DNA of 64,000 nucleotides. Origin: Hymenobacter sp. BT730 (GTDB lineage: Bacteria > Bacteroidota > Bacteroidia > Cytophagales > Hymenobacteraceae). A model generated the notes under the pieces. The model had not been told where the DNA came from, did not search any database, and was given only the letters and a program-made list of their open reading frames with translations. Made by a program: the position numbers and the translations under genes. The DNA lies in contig NZ_JAUOFB010000001.1 of NCBI RefSeq assembly GCF_030542105.1, positions 1,054,001-1,118,000 of the forward strand, read 5' to 3'. Of this stretch, positions 8,050 through 25,082 are shown piece by piece (position 1 is the stretch's first letter; each line of letters begins with the position of its first letter).

Positions 8050-8616
8050 ATGGGTGAGTTGAAATGGTACGTTGTCCGCTCGGTAAGCGGACAAGAGAAA
8101 AAGGCCAAGACGTATCTCGAAACTGAGATTGGTCGTCATGGCCTTTCGGATTTGGTGCCGCAGGTATTGATTCCGGTTGAAAAGGTTTTCGAAATGCGCA
8201 ACGGCAAGAAGCGCGTGCGTGAGCGGAACCTGTACCCCGGCTACATCATCATCCACGCTGACCTTTCCCACGGCGAAGTAGACCATATTATCACCAGCAC
8301 GCCTGGCGTAATTGGTTTCCTGAGTGATAAAGAAGGCAAAGCAGCCAACCAGAACACCAAACCAGTGCCGCTGCACATTTCGGAAGTTAACCGCATCCTC
8401 GGAGTGGTAGACGAAGCGGAAGAGCAGACGGCCCAGTTGGAAACCCCATTCGTGGTAAACGAGTTGGTAAAAGTAGTAGATGGAGCCTTCAGTGGTTTCT
8501 CTGGTACGGTTTCCGAAGTGTTTGAAGAGCGGAAGAAGCTCAACGTAATTGTGAAAATCTTCGGCCGCAGCACTCCTATGGAGCTCAGCTACACGCAGGT
8601 CGAGAAAGAGTCTTAA
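8050..8616 (+). CDS. nusG: Transcription termination/antitermination factor NusG
   Basis: This 188-residue protein has the NGN domain at the start (KWYVVRSVSGQEKKAKTYLE, then RKRNLYPGYI-like RERNLYPGYI around residues 58-68) and a C-terminal KOW domain (VVDGAFSGFSGTVSEVFEERKKLNV). It binds RNA polymerase and couples it to the ribosome or Rho. Order and spacing after secE are standard. Confidence 0.97.
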   Translation: MGELKWYVVRSVSGQEKKAKTYLETEIGRHGLSDLVPQVLIPVEKVFEMRNGKKRVRERNLYPGYIIIHADLSHGEVDHIITSTPGVIGFLSDKEGKAANQNTKPVPLHISEVNRILGVVDEAEEQTAQLETPFVVNELVKVVDGAFSGFSGTVSEVFEERKKLNVIVKIFGRSTPMELSYTQVEKES

Positions 8617-8636
8617 TAGTACGTCGTCGGTTGTCC

Positions 8637-8703
8637 GCTCCGGGCCGGCGGTGCTTCCACTAGGAGCATTACATCATCTGAGGACTGTGTGAGTTACGTC
8701 ACA
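8637..8703 (+). promoter_or_regulatory. Structured leader upstream of rplK
   Basis: In the 110-base nusG-rplK gap, GCTCC (8637-8641) can pair with GGAGC (8663-8667), exposing GCCGGCGG in the loop. A second small hairpin is TGTGA (8688-8692) with TCACA (8699-8703). The 14-base string CTCCGGGCCGGCGG here recurs in the rpsM-rpsK gap at 38785. A ribosomal-protein leader that senses L1 or L11 is plausible but unproven. Confidence 0.4.
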
Positions 8704-8726
8704 TTGTTCGAAGCCTTTCAATCCAA

Positions 8727-9170
8727 ATGGCCAAGGAAATTAGAGGTTATCTGAAGCTTCAGATAAAGGGAGGCGCCGCGAACCCCGCGCCGCCGGTTGG
8801 ACCTGCACTTGGTAGCAAAGGCCTTAACATCATGGAGTTTTGCAAGCAGTTTAATGCTCGCACCCAGGATAAGGCCGGCCAAGTTTGTCCTGTTCTCATT
8901 ACCATGTACACCGACAAGTCGTTTGACTTCGTGGTGAAGACCCCACCGGCACCGGTTATGCTGATGGAAGCTGCAAAGCTCCAGAGCGGTTCGAAAGAGC
9001 CAAACCGTAATAAAGTGGGTTCAGTAACGTGGGACCAAGTTCGTCAGATTGCCGAAGTGAAAATGCCCGATTTGAATGCTTTCAAAATCGAATCGGCTAT
9101 GAAACTGGTAGCTGGCACCGCCCGCAGCATGGGTATCACCATCAAGGGAGATTCTCCTTTCGCTGAATAA
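8727..9170 (+). CDS. rplK: 50S ribosomal protein L11
   Basis: This 147-residue protein has the family pattern: [20 protein letters not shown] near the start, then the linker and the rRNA-binding C-terminal domain with [26 protein letters not shown]. It builds the GTPase-associated stalk base with 23S rRNA. It is the first gene of the rplK-rplA-rplJ-rplL block. Confidence 0.98.
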   Translation: MAKEIRGYLKLQIKGGAANPAPPVGPALGSKGLNIMEFCKQFNARTQDKAGQVCPVLITMYTDKSFDFVVKTPPAPVMLMEAAKLQSGSKEPNRNKVGSVTWDQVRQIAEVKMPDLNAFKIESAMKLVAGTARSMGITIKGDSPFAE

Positions 9171-9190
9171 TCTTAACGGAGAAGAATCAG

Positions 9191-9886
9191 ATGGCAAAAG
9201 TTAGCAAAAAGCGCAAGGAAGCCCTTGCCAAGCATGACCTGACCCAAGTGCGTAACCTCATTGAGGCCGCAACTGTTGTTAAGGACATCACTTACACCAA
9301 GTTCGACGCTTCGGTTGATATCGACGTTCGTCTGGGTGTTGACCCCCGCAAAGCCGACCAGATGGTACGTGGCGTAGCCACTCTACCCCATGGTACCGGT
9401 AAAACGGTCCGTGTTCTGGCTCTCGTAACTCCGGACAAAGAAGCCGAAGCTACGGCTGCTGGTGCCGACTACGTAGGTCTGGACGACTATATCTCGAAAA
9501 TCGAGAAAGGCTGGACAGATATTGACGTGATTATCACGATGCCTGCCGTGATGGCCAAAGTTGGTCGTCTGGGCCGGGTACTGGGTCCTCGTGGCCTGAT
9601 GCCTAACCCTAAGTCAGGTACCGTAACGACCGACGTTGCCAAGGCTGTACAGGAAGTGAAAGCTGGTAAAATCGACTTCAAAGTTGACAAAACCGGTATC
9701 ATCCACACCAGCATCGGTAAGGTATCGTTCGATTCGCAGAAGCTGGCTGAAAACGCCATCGAAGTAATTCAGACCTTAAACCGTCTGAAGCCTTCGTCGG
9801 CAAAAGGCACGTACATCAAGAGCATCACGCTCTCGAGCACGATGTCGCCCGCAGTGCCGGTTGACACGCAAGTAACTTCCGCTTAA
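9191..9886 (+). CDS. rplA: 50S ribosomal protein L1
   Basis: This 231-residue protein shows the L1 signature [14 protein letters not shown] (about residues 135-148) and the two-domain layout with [14 protein letters not shown]1 forms the mobile stalk at the E site and often represses its own operon by binding the L11-L1 mRNA leader, which fits the structured gap upstream of rplK. It follows rplK by 20 bases. Confidence 0.98.
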   Translation: MAKVSKKRKEALAKHDLTQVRNLIEAATVVKDITYTKFDASVDIDVRLGVDPRKADQMVRGVATLPHGTGKTVRVLALVTPDKEAEATAAGADYVGLDDYISKIEKGWTDIDVIITMPAVMAKVGRLGRVLGPRGLMPNPKSGTVTTDVAKAVQEVKAGKIDFKVDKTGIIHTSIGKVSFDSQKLAENAIEVIQTLNRLKPSSAKGTYIKSITLSSTMSPAVPVDTQVTSA

Positions 9887-9906
9887 GGTATAACCAACAC
9901 GACGAT

Positions 9907-10461
9907 ATGACCCGGGAAGAAAAACAAGCCCTCGTCGACGAGTTGAGCGAGAAGTTTCAATCGCACAACGCGTTCTACATCACCGACGCTTCGTCGATGA
10001 CCGTGGCGAAAATCAACGAATTCCGTCGCCTGTGCTTCAACCGCGGCATGGAGTTCAAAGTGTACAAGAACACGCTGATCCGTAAGGCTCTCGACACCCT
10101 GGGTGGCGATACTTCGGAGATGGACGCTGCGCTGAAAGGCCAGTCGGGTGTTCTGTTTTCGAAAGAGTCGGGCAACGCCCCGGCCAAACTGCTGAAAGAC
10201 TTCTACAAGTCGCAGAACTATGGTAAAAACGTACTGCCGAAGCCAGCCCTGAAAGGTGCTTACATCGACACGGACGTTTACGTAGGTGCTGACCAGCTGG
10301 AGAGCCTCAGCACTATTAAAGGCAAAAACGAGCTTATCGGTGATATCATCGGTCTGCTGCAGTCGCCCGCCAAGAACGTTATTTCTGCTCTGTCGAGCGG
10401 CGGCAACAAACTGGCTGGCATCCTCAAGACGCTTTCCGAAAAAGAAGAGGTTGCAGGCTAA
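9907..10461 (+). CDS. rplJ: 50S ribosomal protein L10
   Basis: This 184-residue protein has MTREEKQALVDELSEKF at the start, the conserved FRRLCFNRGMEFKVYKNTLIR-type segment (residues 38-58) and a C-terminal helix that binds L7/L12 dimers. It anchors the L12 stalk. It lies 20 bases after rplA and 69 before rplL. Confidence 0.96.
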   Translation: MTREEKQALVDELSEKFQSHNAFYITDASSMTVAKINEFRRLCFNRGMEFKVYKNTLIRKALDTLGGDTSEMDAALKGQSGVLFSKESGNAPAKLLKDFYKSQNYGKNVLPKPALKGAYIDTDVYVGADQLESLSTIKGKNELIGDIIGLLQSPAKNVISALSSGGNKLAGILKTLSEKEEVAG

Positions 10462-10530
10462 CCGCTGCTCATCTTTTTCACATTAGATTTCCAAACGTTC
10501 AACAACCCCCTTTTTTAACAATCTACAGAA

Positions 10531-10908
10531 ATGGCAGATTTGAAAGCATTCGCTGAGCAGCTCGTTAGCCTGACGGTGAAAGAAGTAAACGAACTGGCTA
10601 CTATCCTGAAAGACGAGTATGGCATCGAGCCTGCTGCTGCTGCTCCCGTAATGGTAGCTGGCGGTGGTGGTGCTGCTGCTGAAGCTCCTGAGGAGAAGAC
10701 TTCGTTCGACGTGATTCTGAAAGCCGCTGGCGCTCAGAAACTGGCTGTAGTGAAACTGGTGAAAGACCTGACCGGTCTGGGCCTGAAAGAAGCCAAAGAA
10801 CTGGTTGACGGTGCTCCTAAGCCCCTGAAAGAAGGTGTTGCTAAGGACGAAGCTGAAGGCCTGAAGAAGCAACTGGAAGAAGCTGGCGCCGAAGTAGAAG
10901 TTAAATAA
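10531..10908 (+). CDS. rplL: 50S ribosomal protein L7/L12
   Basis: This 125-residue acidic protein has an N-terminal dimerisation domain, an Ala/Gly hinge (about 35-55) and the C-terminal factor-binding domain with [20 protein letters not shown] and [15 protein letters not shown]. Several copies per ribosome recruit translation GTPases. Two terminator-like hairpins follow before rpoB, as expected if L12 must be made in excess over RNA polymerase. Confidence 0.98.
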   Translation: MADLKAFAEQLVSLTVKEVNELATILKDEYGIEPAAAAPVMVAGGGGAAAEAPEEKTSFDVILKAAGAQKLAVVKLVKDLTGLGLKEAKELVDGAPKPLKEGVAKDEAEGLKKQLEEAGAEVEVK

Positions 10909-10944
10909 CTCTGCGGCCCGCATTTTCTCTCTACAAATAAGGAT

Positions 10945-10972
10945 AGGCCTGGCAACTAAGCCAGGTCTTTTC
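10945..10972 (+). terminator. Attenuator hairpin 1 between rplL and rpoB
   Basis: AGGCCTGGC (10945-10953) pairs with GCCAGGTCT (10960-10968) around a 6-base loop, followed by TTTTCCTGTTT. Readthrough is required to reach rpoB unless a separate promoter exists, and none of the TAnnTTTG type was found in the gap. Confidence 0.75.
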
Positions 10973-11012
10973 CTGTTTGTAGGCAACAAACTTTGCTAAT
11001 GTCCTCATACGC

Positions 11013-11030
11013 GCCGCTTTGCGGCTTTTT
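11013..11030 (+). terminator. Attenuator hairpin 2 between rplL and rpoB
   Basis: GCCGC (11013-11017), loop TTT, GCGGC (11021-11025) and then TTTTT form a short intrinsic-terminator shape 41 bases after the first. Together they make a tandem attenuator. Confidence 0.55.
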
Positions 11031-11105
11031 GTGCCTAAACGCACAAGACGGAGGCAGGGTTTTCTATTGCATCCTCTCTGTGTCCATTTCCTAACCCCAC
11101 ATACA

Positions 11106-15008
<3,903 letters not shown>

Positions 15009-15344
15009 ATTTTGAAAAGGGGGCTGCTGGTGTTTCGATGCTGGTAGCTCCCTCTTTCAAGTAATGCGCGGTTCGGGAAACCGAAAACATCCGCTGCCGG
15101 CGCCGTTCCGAGATAAGGTCAGAACGGCATCAACTTCCGGGAGCAGATGGCCGCAAAGTGGTTCGTGTTTGCCCAAAGACGAGCTGTTTATCATCCAGAC
15201 TTGGTGAAACCTACTGCACGACGTACCTATCCGATCTGCAGAGCACTTTTGCCAAAGTCGAACTGTTAGAATTACTCGCGCTGCTCTTAAGAGGGCGGAG
15301 CCGTTCTAACAGCACACAAAGCCAACAGCTAATAGCTTCCACAC
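15009..15344 (+). promoter_or_regulatory. 336-base structured rpoB-rpoC spacer
   Basis: No convincing gene is present; a frame at 15158 merely runs into rpoC out of phase. A ragged hairpin after the rpoB stop (AGGGGGCT near 15018 against AGCTCCCT near 15047) may attenuate. Closer to rpoC, CTGTTAGAA (15263-15271) pairs perfectly with TTCTAACAG (15304-15312), enclosing a smaller CTCTTAAGAG palindrome, 32 bases before the rpoC ATG. No TAnnTTTG promoter was seen. Confidence 0.5.
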
Positions 15345-19697
<4,353 letters not shown>

Positions 19698-19722
19698 TTC
19701 TTCTGGAGTAAATAAGTAGGAG

Positions 19723-19756
19723 AAGCCGGCCAGAGAAATCTGGTCGGCTTTTTCTT
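19723..19756 (+). terminator. Terminator after rpoC
   Basis: AAGCCGGCCAGA (19723-19734), a GAAA tetraloop, TCTGGTCGGCTT (19739-19750) and a T-rich tail close the rpoBC operon. Confidence 0.92.
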
Positions 19757-19814
19757 TTTTGGTAGTTTTAACCTGCCGGGCAGAATGCACCTGCTGCGGC
19801 CTATTCTTTCTGCT

Positions 19815-20150
19815 ATGAACCAGCCCCCTCAAGACGCGAACATACCCCACGACCCCAACGCCATAAATATTGAGCTGTCGGAGGAAATTGCCGAAGGCGA
19901 ATACGCTAACCTGGCCATGATTGCGCACAGCAGCAGCGAGTTTGTCATTGACTTCATTCGCCTGATGCCGGGCTTGCCCAAAGCCAAAGTGAAAGCCCGC
20001 ATTGTCATCACCCCCGAGCACGCCAAGCGGCTGCTGGCTGCCCTTTCCGATAACATCGACCGGTTTGAGCAAACCTTTGGCAACATCAAGCAGCAACCCG
20101 ATATGCCCAGCTACCCGATGAACTTTGGGGGCGCTATGGGCGAGGCGTAA
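19815..20150 (+). CDS. DUF3467 family protein
   Basis: This small acidic protein of 111 residues matches DUF3467: NIELSEEIAEGEYANLAMIAHSSSEFVIDF, then MPGLPKAKVKARIVITPEHAKRLLAAL and a C-terminal PNFGG-like NFGGAMGEA. The function of the family is unknown. In Bacteroidota it is commonly found right after rpoC. Start is ATG 19815 (MNQPPQD); the frame opens 10 codons earlier, but those residues look like leader. It lies between two terminators, so it is likely monocistronic, with a weak TAGTTTTA box at 19763. Confidence 0.85.
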   Translation: MNQPPQDANIPHDPNAINIELSEEIAEGEYANLAMIAHSSSEFVIDFIRLMPGLPKAKVKARIVITPEHAKRLLAALSDNIDRFEQTFGNIKQQPDMPSYPMNFGGAMGEA

Positions 20151-20172
20151 GCCCTGATTTGTCTTTTCGCAT

Positions 20173-20214
20173 AAAAGCCGATGCACTTCCACCGGGAGGA
20201 GCGTCGGCTTTTCC
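20173..20214. terminator. Terminator after the DUF3467 gene
   Basis: AAAAGCCGATGC (20173-20184) pairs with GCGTCGGCTTTT (20201-20212), with an inner CTTCC/GGGAG stem. A- and T-runs on both sides allow use in either direction. Confidence 0.85.
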
Positions 20215-20231
20215 TTACTACCTGCTTTTCC

Positions 20232-21155
20232 ATGCAACATCCCCCAGTGACAGGTCAGCGGCAGAATTACCTAATCTACCTTTCGTATGGTTCGGCCGGA
20301 ATCAGGAGCGAGGCGCTATATAGTATTCTGTCCTACTATAAAGTTGCTGCCACTACTCCCGCTACGGCCCGCCCGACCATTGTTATCTATACCGATGATG
20401 CGGCAAGCTTTCAGAAAGTGTTGGGAGCACCGGCGGATATAGTCTATCCGAAAATAGGGGAAGAGCAGTGGACTCAGTGGAAAGGCAGCGTTAATAAAGT
20501 ATATCTGCTGAAGATAGGCGTGCTGGAGCATGCGGCAGCGCACTTCCCAGGCAACCTGCTTTTTCTGGATACGGATACCATCTGGCAAAAAGACCCAACG
20601 CCCATTTTCGAGGATATATCTCAGGGAGTACGGTACATGCATATGGATGAGGGCGCGCTTGCCACGGGCAATGAGCTAAGCCGCAAAGTATACCGGCACC
20701 TGAAAAGCTTCCAGACGCAGATAGCCGGACACACACTCCGTATTGAGCCTACCACCCGATTGTTTAATTCGGGCGTGCTTGGCTTCCATAGCGAGGATGC
20801 TGGCCTGCTGCCTGAAGTGATGCAGCTAGCCGAGCAACTCTATGCTGCCTATAACAAGCATATGATGGAGCAACTGGCCTTCAGTATTCGGTTTGCCGTG
20901 GATGGGGAGCCGGTACGGGAAGCCGCCAGCTACCTGCTGCACTACTGGAATCTGAAGGCCTTGCGGCCGGTGCTGGTAGAGTTGTTTGAGCGCTATGCCG
21001 GCCAGAGTTATGAGGAGTTGTACCACCGGGCTACCCAGCTGCATATACCAGAGCTGCACAAGTCGGAGCAGGCTTATAGCAGCTTGCCCGGTTGGCGGCG
21101 GGCTTTTCGGAAGGCAACGGGCCGCCGCTGGCGCCTGCCCCACTTTGACTTATAA
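20232..21155 (+). CDS. Glycosyltransferase-like protein (GT-A type)
   Basis: This is a 307-residue cytoplasmic protein from ATG 20232 (MQHPPVTG); the 17 codons upstream lie in the preceding terminator. It has a GT-A layout: an N-terminal Rossmann-like half ending in LLFLDTDTIW (DxD about residues 114-116), then FNSGVLGFHSED, and a helical half with MMEQLAFS. These resemble sugar-nucleotide transferases of the GT8 type, acting on a cell-surface glycan. Donor and acceptor cannot be told. It stands alone between rpoC/DUF3467 and rpsL, outside any glycan cluster. Confidence 0.65.
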   Translation: MQHPPVTGQRQNYLIYLSYGSAGIRSEALYSILSYYKVAATTPATARPTIVIYTDDAASFQKVLGAPADIVYPKIGEEQWTQWKGSVNKVYLLKIGVLEHAAAHFPGNLLFLDTDTIWQKDPTPIFEDISQGVRYMHMDEGALATGNELSRKVYRHLKSFQTQIAGHTLRIEPTTRLFNSGVLGFHSEDAGLLPEVMQLAEQLYAAYNKHMMEQLAFSIRFAVDGEPVREAASYLLHYWNLKALRPVLVELFERYAGQSYEELYHRATQLHIPELHKSEQAYSSLPGWRRAFRKATGRRWRLPHFDL

Positions 21156-21313
21156 GCGCACTATCGGCTATAAAAGTCATGCTGCCTGTTAAATAAGACG
21201 GGTGCTGGAGAGGGAAAATGTGCTGGTGGGGGAGAAAATAAGTTGCCCTGAACGCACATAAGCCTATGCCATTTACTACTGCTTCATCTTCTAAAATTAA
21301 CTAATTCAACCTG

Positions 21314-21345
21314 TTTGCTATTTCGAAAGCAAGTCTATACCTTTG
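21314..21345 (+). promoter_or_regulatory. Promoter of the rpsL operon
   Basis: TTTG (21314-21317), 20 bases, TACCTTTG (21338-21345): a strong Bacteroidota promoter with a leader of about 45 bases before rpsL. The rest of the 239-base gap after the glycosyltransferase shows no gene. Confidence 0.8.
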
Positions 21346-21394
21346 CAAGCCTAATTTTTTGGGAGCGAACCCCCCTGGACAAACCATTCCGTAG

Positions 21395-21823
21395 ATGCCT
21401 ACCATTAACCAATTAGTACGAAAAGGCCGCGAGAAGCTGACGACCAAGTCGAAGTCGCCGGCTCTTGATTCGTGCCCGCAGCGCCGTGGCGTTTGCACCC
21501 GTGTGTACACCACCACGCCTAAGAAGCCGAACTCGGCTATGCGTAAAGTAGCCCGTGTGCGCCTCACCAACGGCAAAGAAGTTAACGCCTACATCCCTGG
21601 TGAAGGCCACAACCTGCAGGAGCACAGCATCGTGCTGATTCGTGGCGGCCGCGTGAAAGACCTTCCCGGTGTGCGTTATCACATCATTCGTGGCGCTCTG
21701 GATACTGCCGGTGTAAACGGCCGTCTGCAGCGTCGCTCGAAGTACGGCGCTAAGCGTCCGAAGCCAGGCCAGCCCGTAGCAACAGGCAAAGGCGGCAAAC
21801 CAGCACCCGGTAAGAAAAAGTAA
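21395..21823 (+). CDS. rpsL: 30S ribosomal protein S12
   Basis: This 142-residue protein has [13 protein letters not shown], the decoding-site loop [18 protein letters not shown] and [32 protein letters not shown]. It sits at the decoding centre and sets fidelity. The C-terminus is somewhat longer and basic ([21 protein letters not shown]) than the roughly 124-residue E. coli protein. It is first in rpsL-rpsG-fusA-rpsJ. Confidence 0.98.
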   Translation: MPTINQLVRKGREKLTTKSKSPALDSCPQRRGVCTRVYTTTPKKPNSAMRKVARVRLTNGKEVNAYIPGEGHNLQEHSIVLIRGGRVKDLPGVRYHIIRGALDTAGVNGRLQRRSKYGAKRPKPGQPVATGKGGKPAPGKKK

Positions 21824-21907
21824 TTGAGACGAGTGTGGTAGTCCGAAGTGCTGGATAGCATATGGTTCTTATCCCACTCTTGGCTACCGCTACTCACATC
21901 TGAACCC

Positions 21908-22375
21908 ATGAGAAAGTCAAAACCGAAAAAGCGCATCCTCCTGCCCGACCCCAAATACAAGGAGACGCTGGTAACCCGCTTCGTCAACTACATGATGTAT
22001 GACGGGAAGAAAAACCTGGCCTACACCATTTTCTATGATGCCTGCGAGCTTGTTGAGCAGCGCACCAAGGAAAGCGGCCTGGAGATGTGGCGCAAAGCCC
22101 TGAACAACGTTATGCCCACTGTAGAAGTAAAGAGCCGCCGCGTAGGTGGTGCTACCTTTCAGGTGCCGATCGAAGTTCGCGCTGACCGTCGTATTGCCGT
22201 AGGTTCTAAGTGGTTGATCCAATACGCTCGTCGTCGTGGTGAGAAAACCATGAAGGACAAGCTGGCTGGCGAAATCATTGCCGCCGCGAAAGGTGAAGGT
22301 GCTGCCGTGAAGAAAAAGGACGACACGCACCGGATGGCGGAAGCCAACAAGGCCTTCTCGCACTTCCGTTTCTAA
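21908..22375 (+). CDS. rpsG: 30S ribosomal protein S7
   Basis: This 155-residue protein starts at ATG 21908 ([17 protein letters not shown]), with the family core [18 protein letters not shown] and [19 protein letters not shown]. It organises the 30S head next to the E site. A longer frame from 21848 runs through the rpsL-rpsG spacer and is rejected. A remarkable long hairpin lies between it and fusA. Confidence 0.98.
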   Translation: MRKSKPKKRILLPDPKYKETLVTRFVNYMMYDGKKNLAYTIFYDACELVEQRTKESGLEMWRKALNNVMPTVEVKSRRVGGATFQVPIEVRADRRIAVGSKWLIQYARRRGEKTMKDKLAGEIIAAAKGEGAAVKKKDDTHRMAEANKAFSHFRF

Positions 22376-22382
22376 ACAGTTA

Positions 22383-22453
22383 TTAGGACTTAGGGTCTTA
22401 AGACTTAGTAGTGTTTTACATGCTTTACTAAGGCTTAAGGCCCTAATTCCTAA
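22383..22453. repeat. 28-bp near-perfect hairpin between rpsG and fusA
   Basis: Arms 22383-22410 (starting TTAGGACTTAGGGTC) and 22426-22453 (ending GCCCTAATTCCTAA) pair at 25 of 28 positions plus one G-U, around a 15-base loop. There is no T-run. The arm is made of repeated TTAGG/CTTAG units. It ends 15 bases before the fusA ATG, where it could affect translation, or it may be a dispersed palindromic element. Confidence 0.75.
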
Positions 22454-22468
22454 GACCTCATAAAAACC

Positions 22469-24613
22469 ATGGCTGTTAATAAAGATCTGCATTACCTCCG
22501 GAACATCGGGATTATGGCGCACATCGATGCTGGTAAAACCACCACGTCGGAGCGTATTCTCTACTATACCGGAAAAACCCACAAAATCGGGGAAGTGCAC
22601 GAAGGTGCTGCCACGATGGACTGGATGGAGCAGGAGCAGGAGCGGGGTATCACCATTACTTCAGCTGCTACTACTACCTTCTGGAACTATCCTACTGATG
22701 CCAACGGCGACCCTACGCCCGAGACCAAGCAGTATAAAATCAACCTGATTGACACTCCTGGCCACGTTGACTTCACCGTAGAAGTTGAACGCTCGCTGCG
22801 TGTACTGGACGGCGCTGTTGCTCTGTTCTGTGCTGTATCGGGTGTTGAGCCTCAGTCCGAGACTGTTTGGCGTCAGGCTGATAAGTACAAAGTGCCTCGC
22901 ATTTGCTTCGTCAACAAGATGGACCGTGCCGGTGCTGACTTCTTCAAGGCTGTTGCCGAGATTAAGGATAAGCTAGGTGCTAACCCTGTTCCCCTGCAAA
23001 TTCCAATCGGCGCCGAGGATACCTTCAAAGGTGTTGTCGATCTGCTGACTGGTAAGGCCATAGTATGGGATGATGCTACCCAAGGCAAATCGTACCACGA
23101 AATCCCCGTTCCCGAGGATCTGGTGGAAACCGTAGCCGAGTGGCGTCAGAAGCTGGTAGAAAGCGTTGCCGAATATGACGACGCTCTGTTGGAGAAATTC
23201 TTCGACAACCCAGATTCTATCACGCGCGAAGAAATGATGGTTGTTATCCGCCAAGCGGTTATCGACATGAAGTTCTCGCCCGTAATGTGCGGTTCAGCTT
23301 TCAAAAACAAAGGTGTACAGTCGATGCTGGATGGCGTAATGGCCTACCTGCCGTCGCCGCTGGATATGCCCCCCATTATCGGTACCAACCCCGATACTGG
23401 CGAGGAAATCGAGCGTCACCCCGACAACAGCGAGCCTTTCACTGCCCTGGCGTTCAAGATTGCTACTGACCCCTTCGTAGGTCGTCTGTGCTTCTTCCGT
23501 TGCTATAGTGGCGTTCTGGATGCTGGTTCGTACGTGCACAACAACCGCACGAACAAGAAGGAGCGTATCTCGCGTTTGATGCAGATGCACTCCAACAAGC
23601 AGAACCCCATTGACAAAATCCAGGCCGGTGACATTGCTGCCGGTGTTGGTTTCAAAGACATTAAGACCGGTGACACGCTGACCGATGAGAAGTCGCGCAT
23701 CGTTCTGGAATCAATGTCGTTCCCTGAGCCCGTTATCGGTTATGCCATTGAGCCTAAAACTCAGGCTGACGTAGATAAGATGGGTATGGCTATTGCCAAA
23801 CTCGTGGAAGAAGATCCTACGCTGGTAGTGCAGACTGACCCCGAGACGGGCCAGACCGTACTGAAAGGCATGGGCGAGCTTCACCTGGAAATCATCATCG
23901 ACCGTATGCGTCGTGAGTTCAAGGTGGAAATCAACCAGGGTGCTCCGATGGTAGCTTATAAGGAGATTCTCACCAAGACGGTGGAGCATCGCGAAACTTA
24001 TAAGAAGCAGACGGGTGGTCGTGGTAAATTCGGTGACATCGTATTCGAACTCGGTCCGAAACTGACCGATCCGGAGAAACCCGGTCTGGAGTTCGTAAAC
24101 GACATCACGGGTGGTGTTATCCCCCGCGAATTCATCGCACCGGTTCAGAAGGGCTTCGAAGAAGCTATGAAGAACGGTCCGTTGGCTGGCTTCCCCATCG
24201 AAGGCATGCGCGTACGTCTGTACTACGGTTCTTACCACGATGTTGACTCGGACGCCCTGTCGTTCGAACTCGCTGCCCGTGGTGGTTTCCGTGAGGCTGG
24301 CAAGCAAGCTGGTCCGAAACTGCTCGAGCCCATCATGGCGGTAGAAGTAGTTTCTCCTGATGAGTACACCGGCTCGGTAACGGGTGACCTGAACCGTCGT
24401 CGTGGTATCATGAAAGGCATGGACACCAAAGGTGGTGCTAACGTTATCAAGGCTGACGTTCCGCTGTCGGAGCTGTTCGGTTACGTGACCACGCTGCGTA
24501 CCATCTCGTCGGGTCGTGCTTCGGCTTCGCTGACCTTCTCGCACTACGACCAAGTGCCGAACAACCTTGCTGAAGCTATTATTGCTAAGCAAAAGGGTAA
24601 CGCCATCCGCTAA
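22469..24613 (+). CDS. fusA: Elongation factor G
   Basis: This 714-residue translocation GTPase has G1 AHIDAGKTT (residues 17-25), [13 protein letters not shown]3 DTPGHVDF and G4 NKMDR, followed by domains II-V with [18 protein letters not shown] and [13 protein letters not shown]. It moves tRNA-mRNA on the ribosome and, with RRF (frr at 0.9 kb), recycles it. It follows the rpsG-fusA hairpin and is followed after 20 bases by rpsJ. Confidence 0.98.
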   Translation: MAVNKDLHYLRNIGIMAHIDAGKTTTSERILYYTGKTHKIGEVHEGAATMDWMEQEQERGITITSAATTTFWNYPTDANGDPTPETKQYKINLIDTPGHVDFTVEVERSLRVLDGAVALFCAVSGVEPQSETVWRQADKYKVPRICFVNKMDRAGADFFKAVAEIKDKLGANPVPLQIPIGAEDTFKGVVDLLTGKAIVWDDATQGKSYHEIPVPEDLVETVAEWRQKLVESVAEYDDALLEKFFDNPDSITREEMMVVIRQAVIDMKFSPVMCGSAFKNKGVQSMLDGVMAYLPSPLDMPPIIGTNPDTGEEIERHPDNSEPFTALAFKIATDPFVGRLCFFRCYSGVLDAGSYVHNNRTNKKERISRLMQMHSNKQNPIDKIQAGDIAAGVGFKDIKTGDTLTDEKSRIVLESMSFPEPVIGYAIEPKTQADVDKMGMAIAKLVEEDPTLVVQTDPETGQTVLKGMGELHLEIIIDRMRREFKVEINQGAPMVAYKEILTKTVEHRETYKKQTGGRGKFGDIVFELGPKLTDPEKPGLEFVNDITGGVIPREFIAPVQKGFEEAMKNGPLAGFPIEGMRVRLYYGSYHDVDSDALSFELAARGGFREAGKQAGPKLLEPIMAVEVVSPDEYTGSVTGDLNRRRGIMKGMDTKGGANVIKADVPLSELFGYVTTLRTISSGRASASLTFSHYDQVPNNLAEAIIAKQKGNAIR

Positions 24614-24633
24614 TCCGCTTTCAGATTACAGAC

Positions 24634-24939
24634 ATGAACCAGAAAATTCGCATCAAACTGAAATCCTACGACCACAACTTGGTGGACAAATCGTCGGAGA
24701 AGATCGTGAAGGCGGTGAAGGCTACGGGCGCTATCGTAAGCGGCCCCATTCCACTGCCCACTAACAAGGAGAAGTTCACCGTTCTTCGTTCGCCCCACGT
24801 GAACAAGAAGTCGCGCGAGCAGTTCCAGCTTTGCACTTACAAGCGTCTCGTTGATATCTACTCGACTTCGTCGAAGACCGTAGATGCGCTGATGAAGCTT
24901 GAATTGCCAAGCGGCGTAGACGTTGAAATCAAAGTCTGA
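24634..24939 (+). CDS. rpsJ: 30S ribosomal protein S10
   Basis: This 101-residue protein has the S10 pattern: [22 protein letters not shown], the [28 protein letters not shown] loop region and [11 protein letters not shown]. It is in the 30S head and is also the NusE partner of NusB. It ends the rpsL-rpsG-fusA-rpsJ unit at a terminator instead of running on into rplC. Confidence 0.98.
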   Translation: MNQKIRIKLKSYDHNLVDKSSEKIVKAVKATGAIVSGPIPLPTNKEKFTVLRSPHVNKKSREQFQLCTYKRLVDIYSTSSKTVDALMKLELPSGVDVEIKV

Positions 24940-24970
24940 GGACAGCGAGTTTCAGTCTAACTGAAGATGG

Positions 24971-25007
24971 CACCCCGTTGGTTTTTCGAAACCGGCGGGG
25001 TGTTTTC
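24971..25007 (+). terminator. Terminator after rpsJ
   Basis: CACCCCG (24971-24977) pairs with CGGGGTG (24996-25002), with an inner GGTTT/AAACC stem, and TTTTCGTTT follows. It cuts rpsJ off from the S10 cluster downstream. Confidence 0.88.
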
Positions 25008-25082
25008 GTTTAATCCTGCCAACTTTATAGGGCGAAACTACATTCGCTTTAAAGTAGAGTCGCCTCGCGCTACAAATCATCA

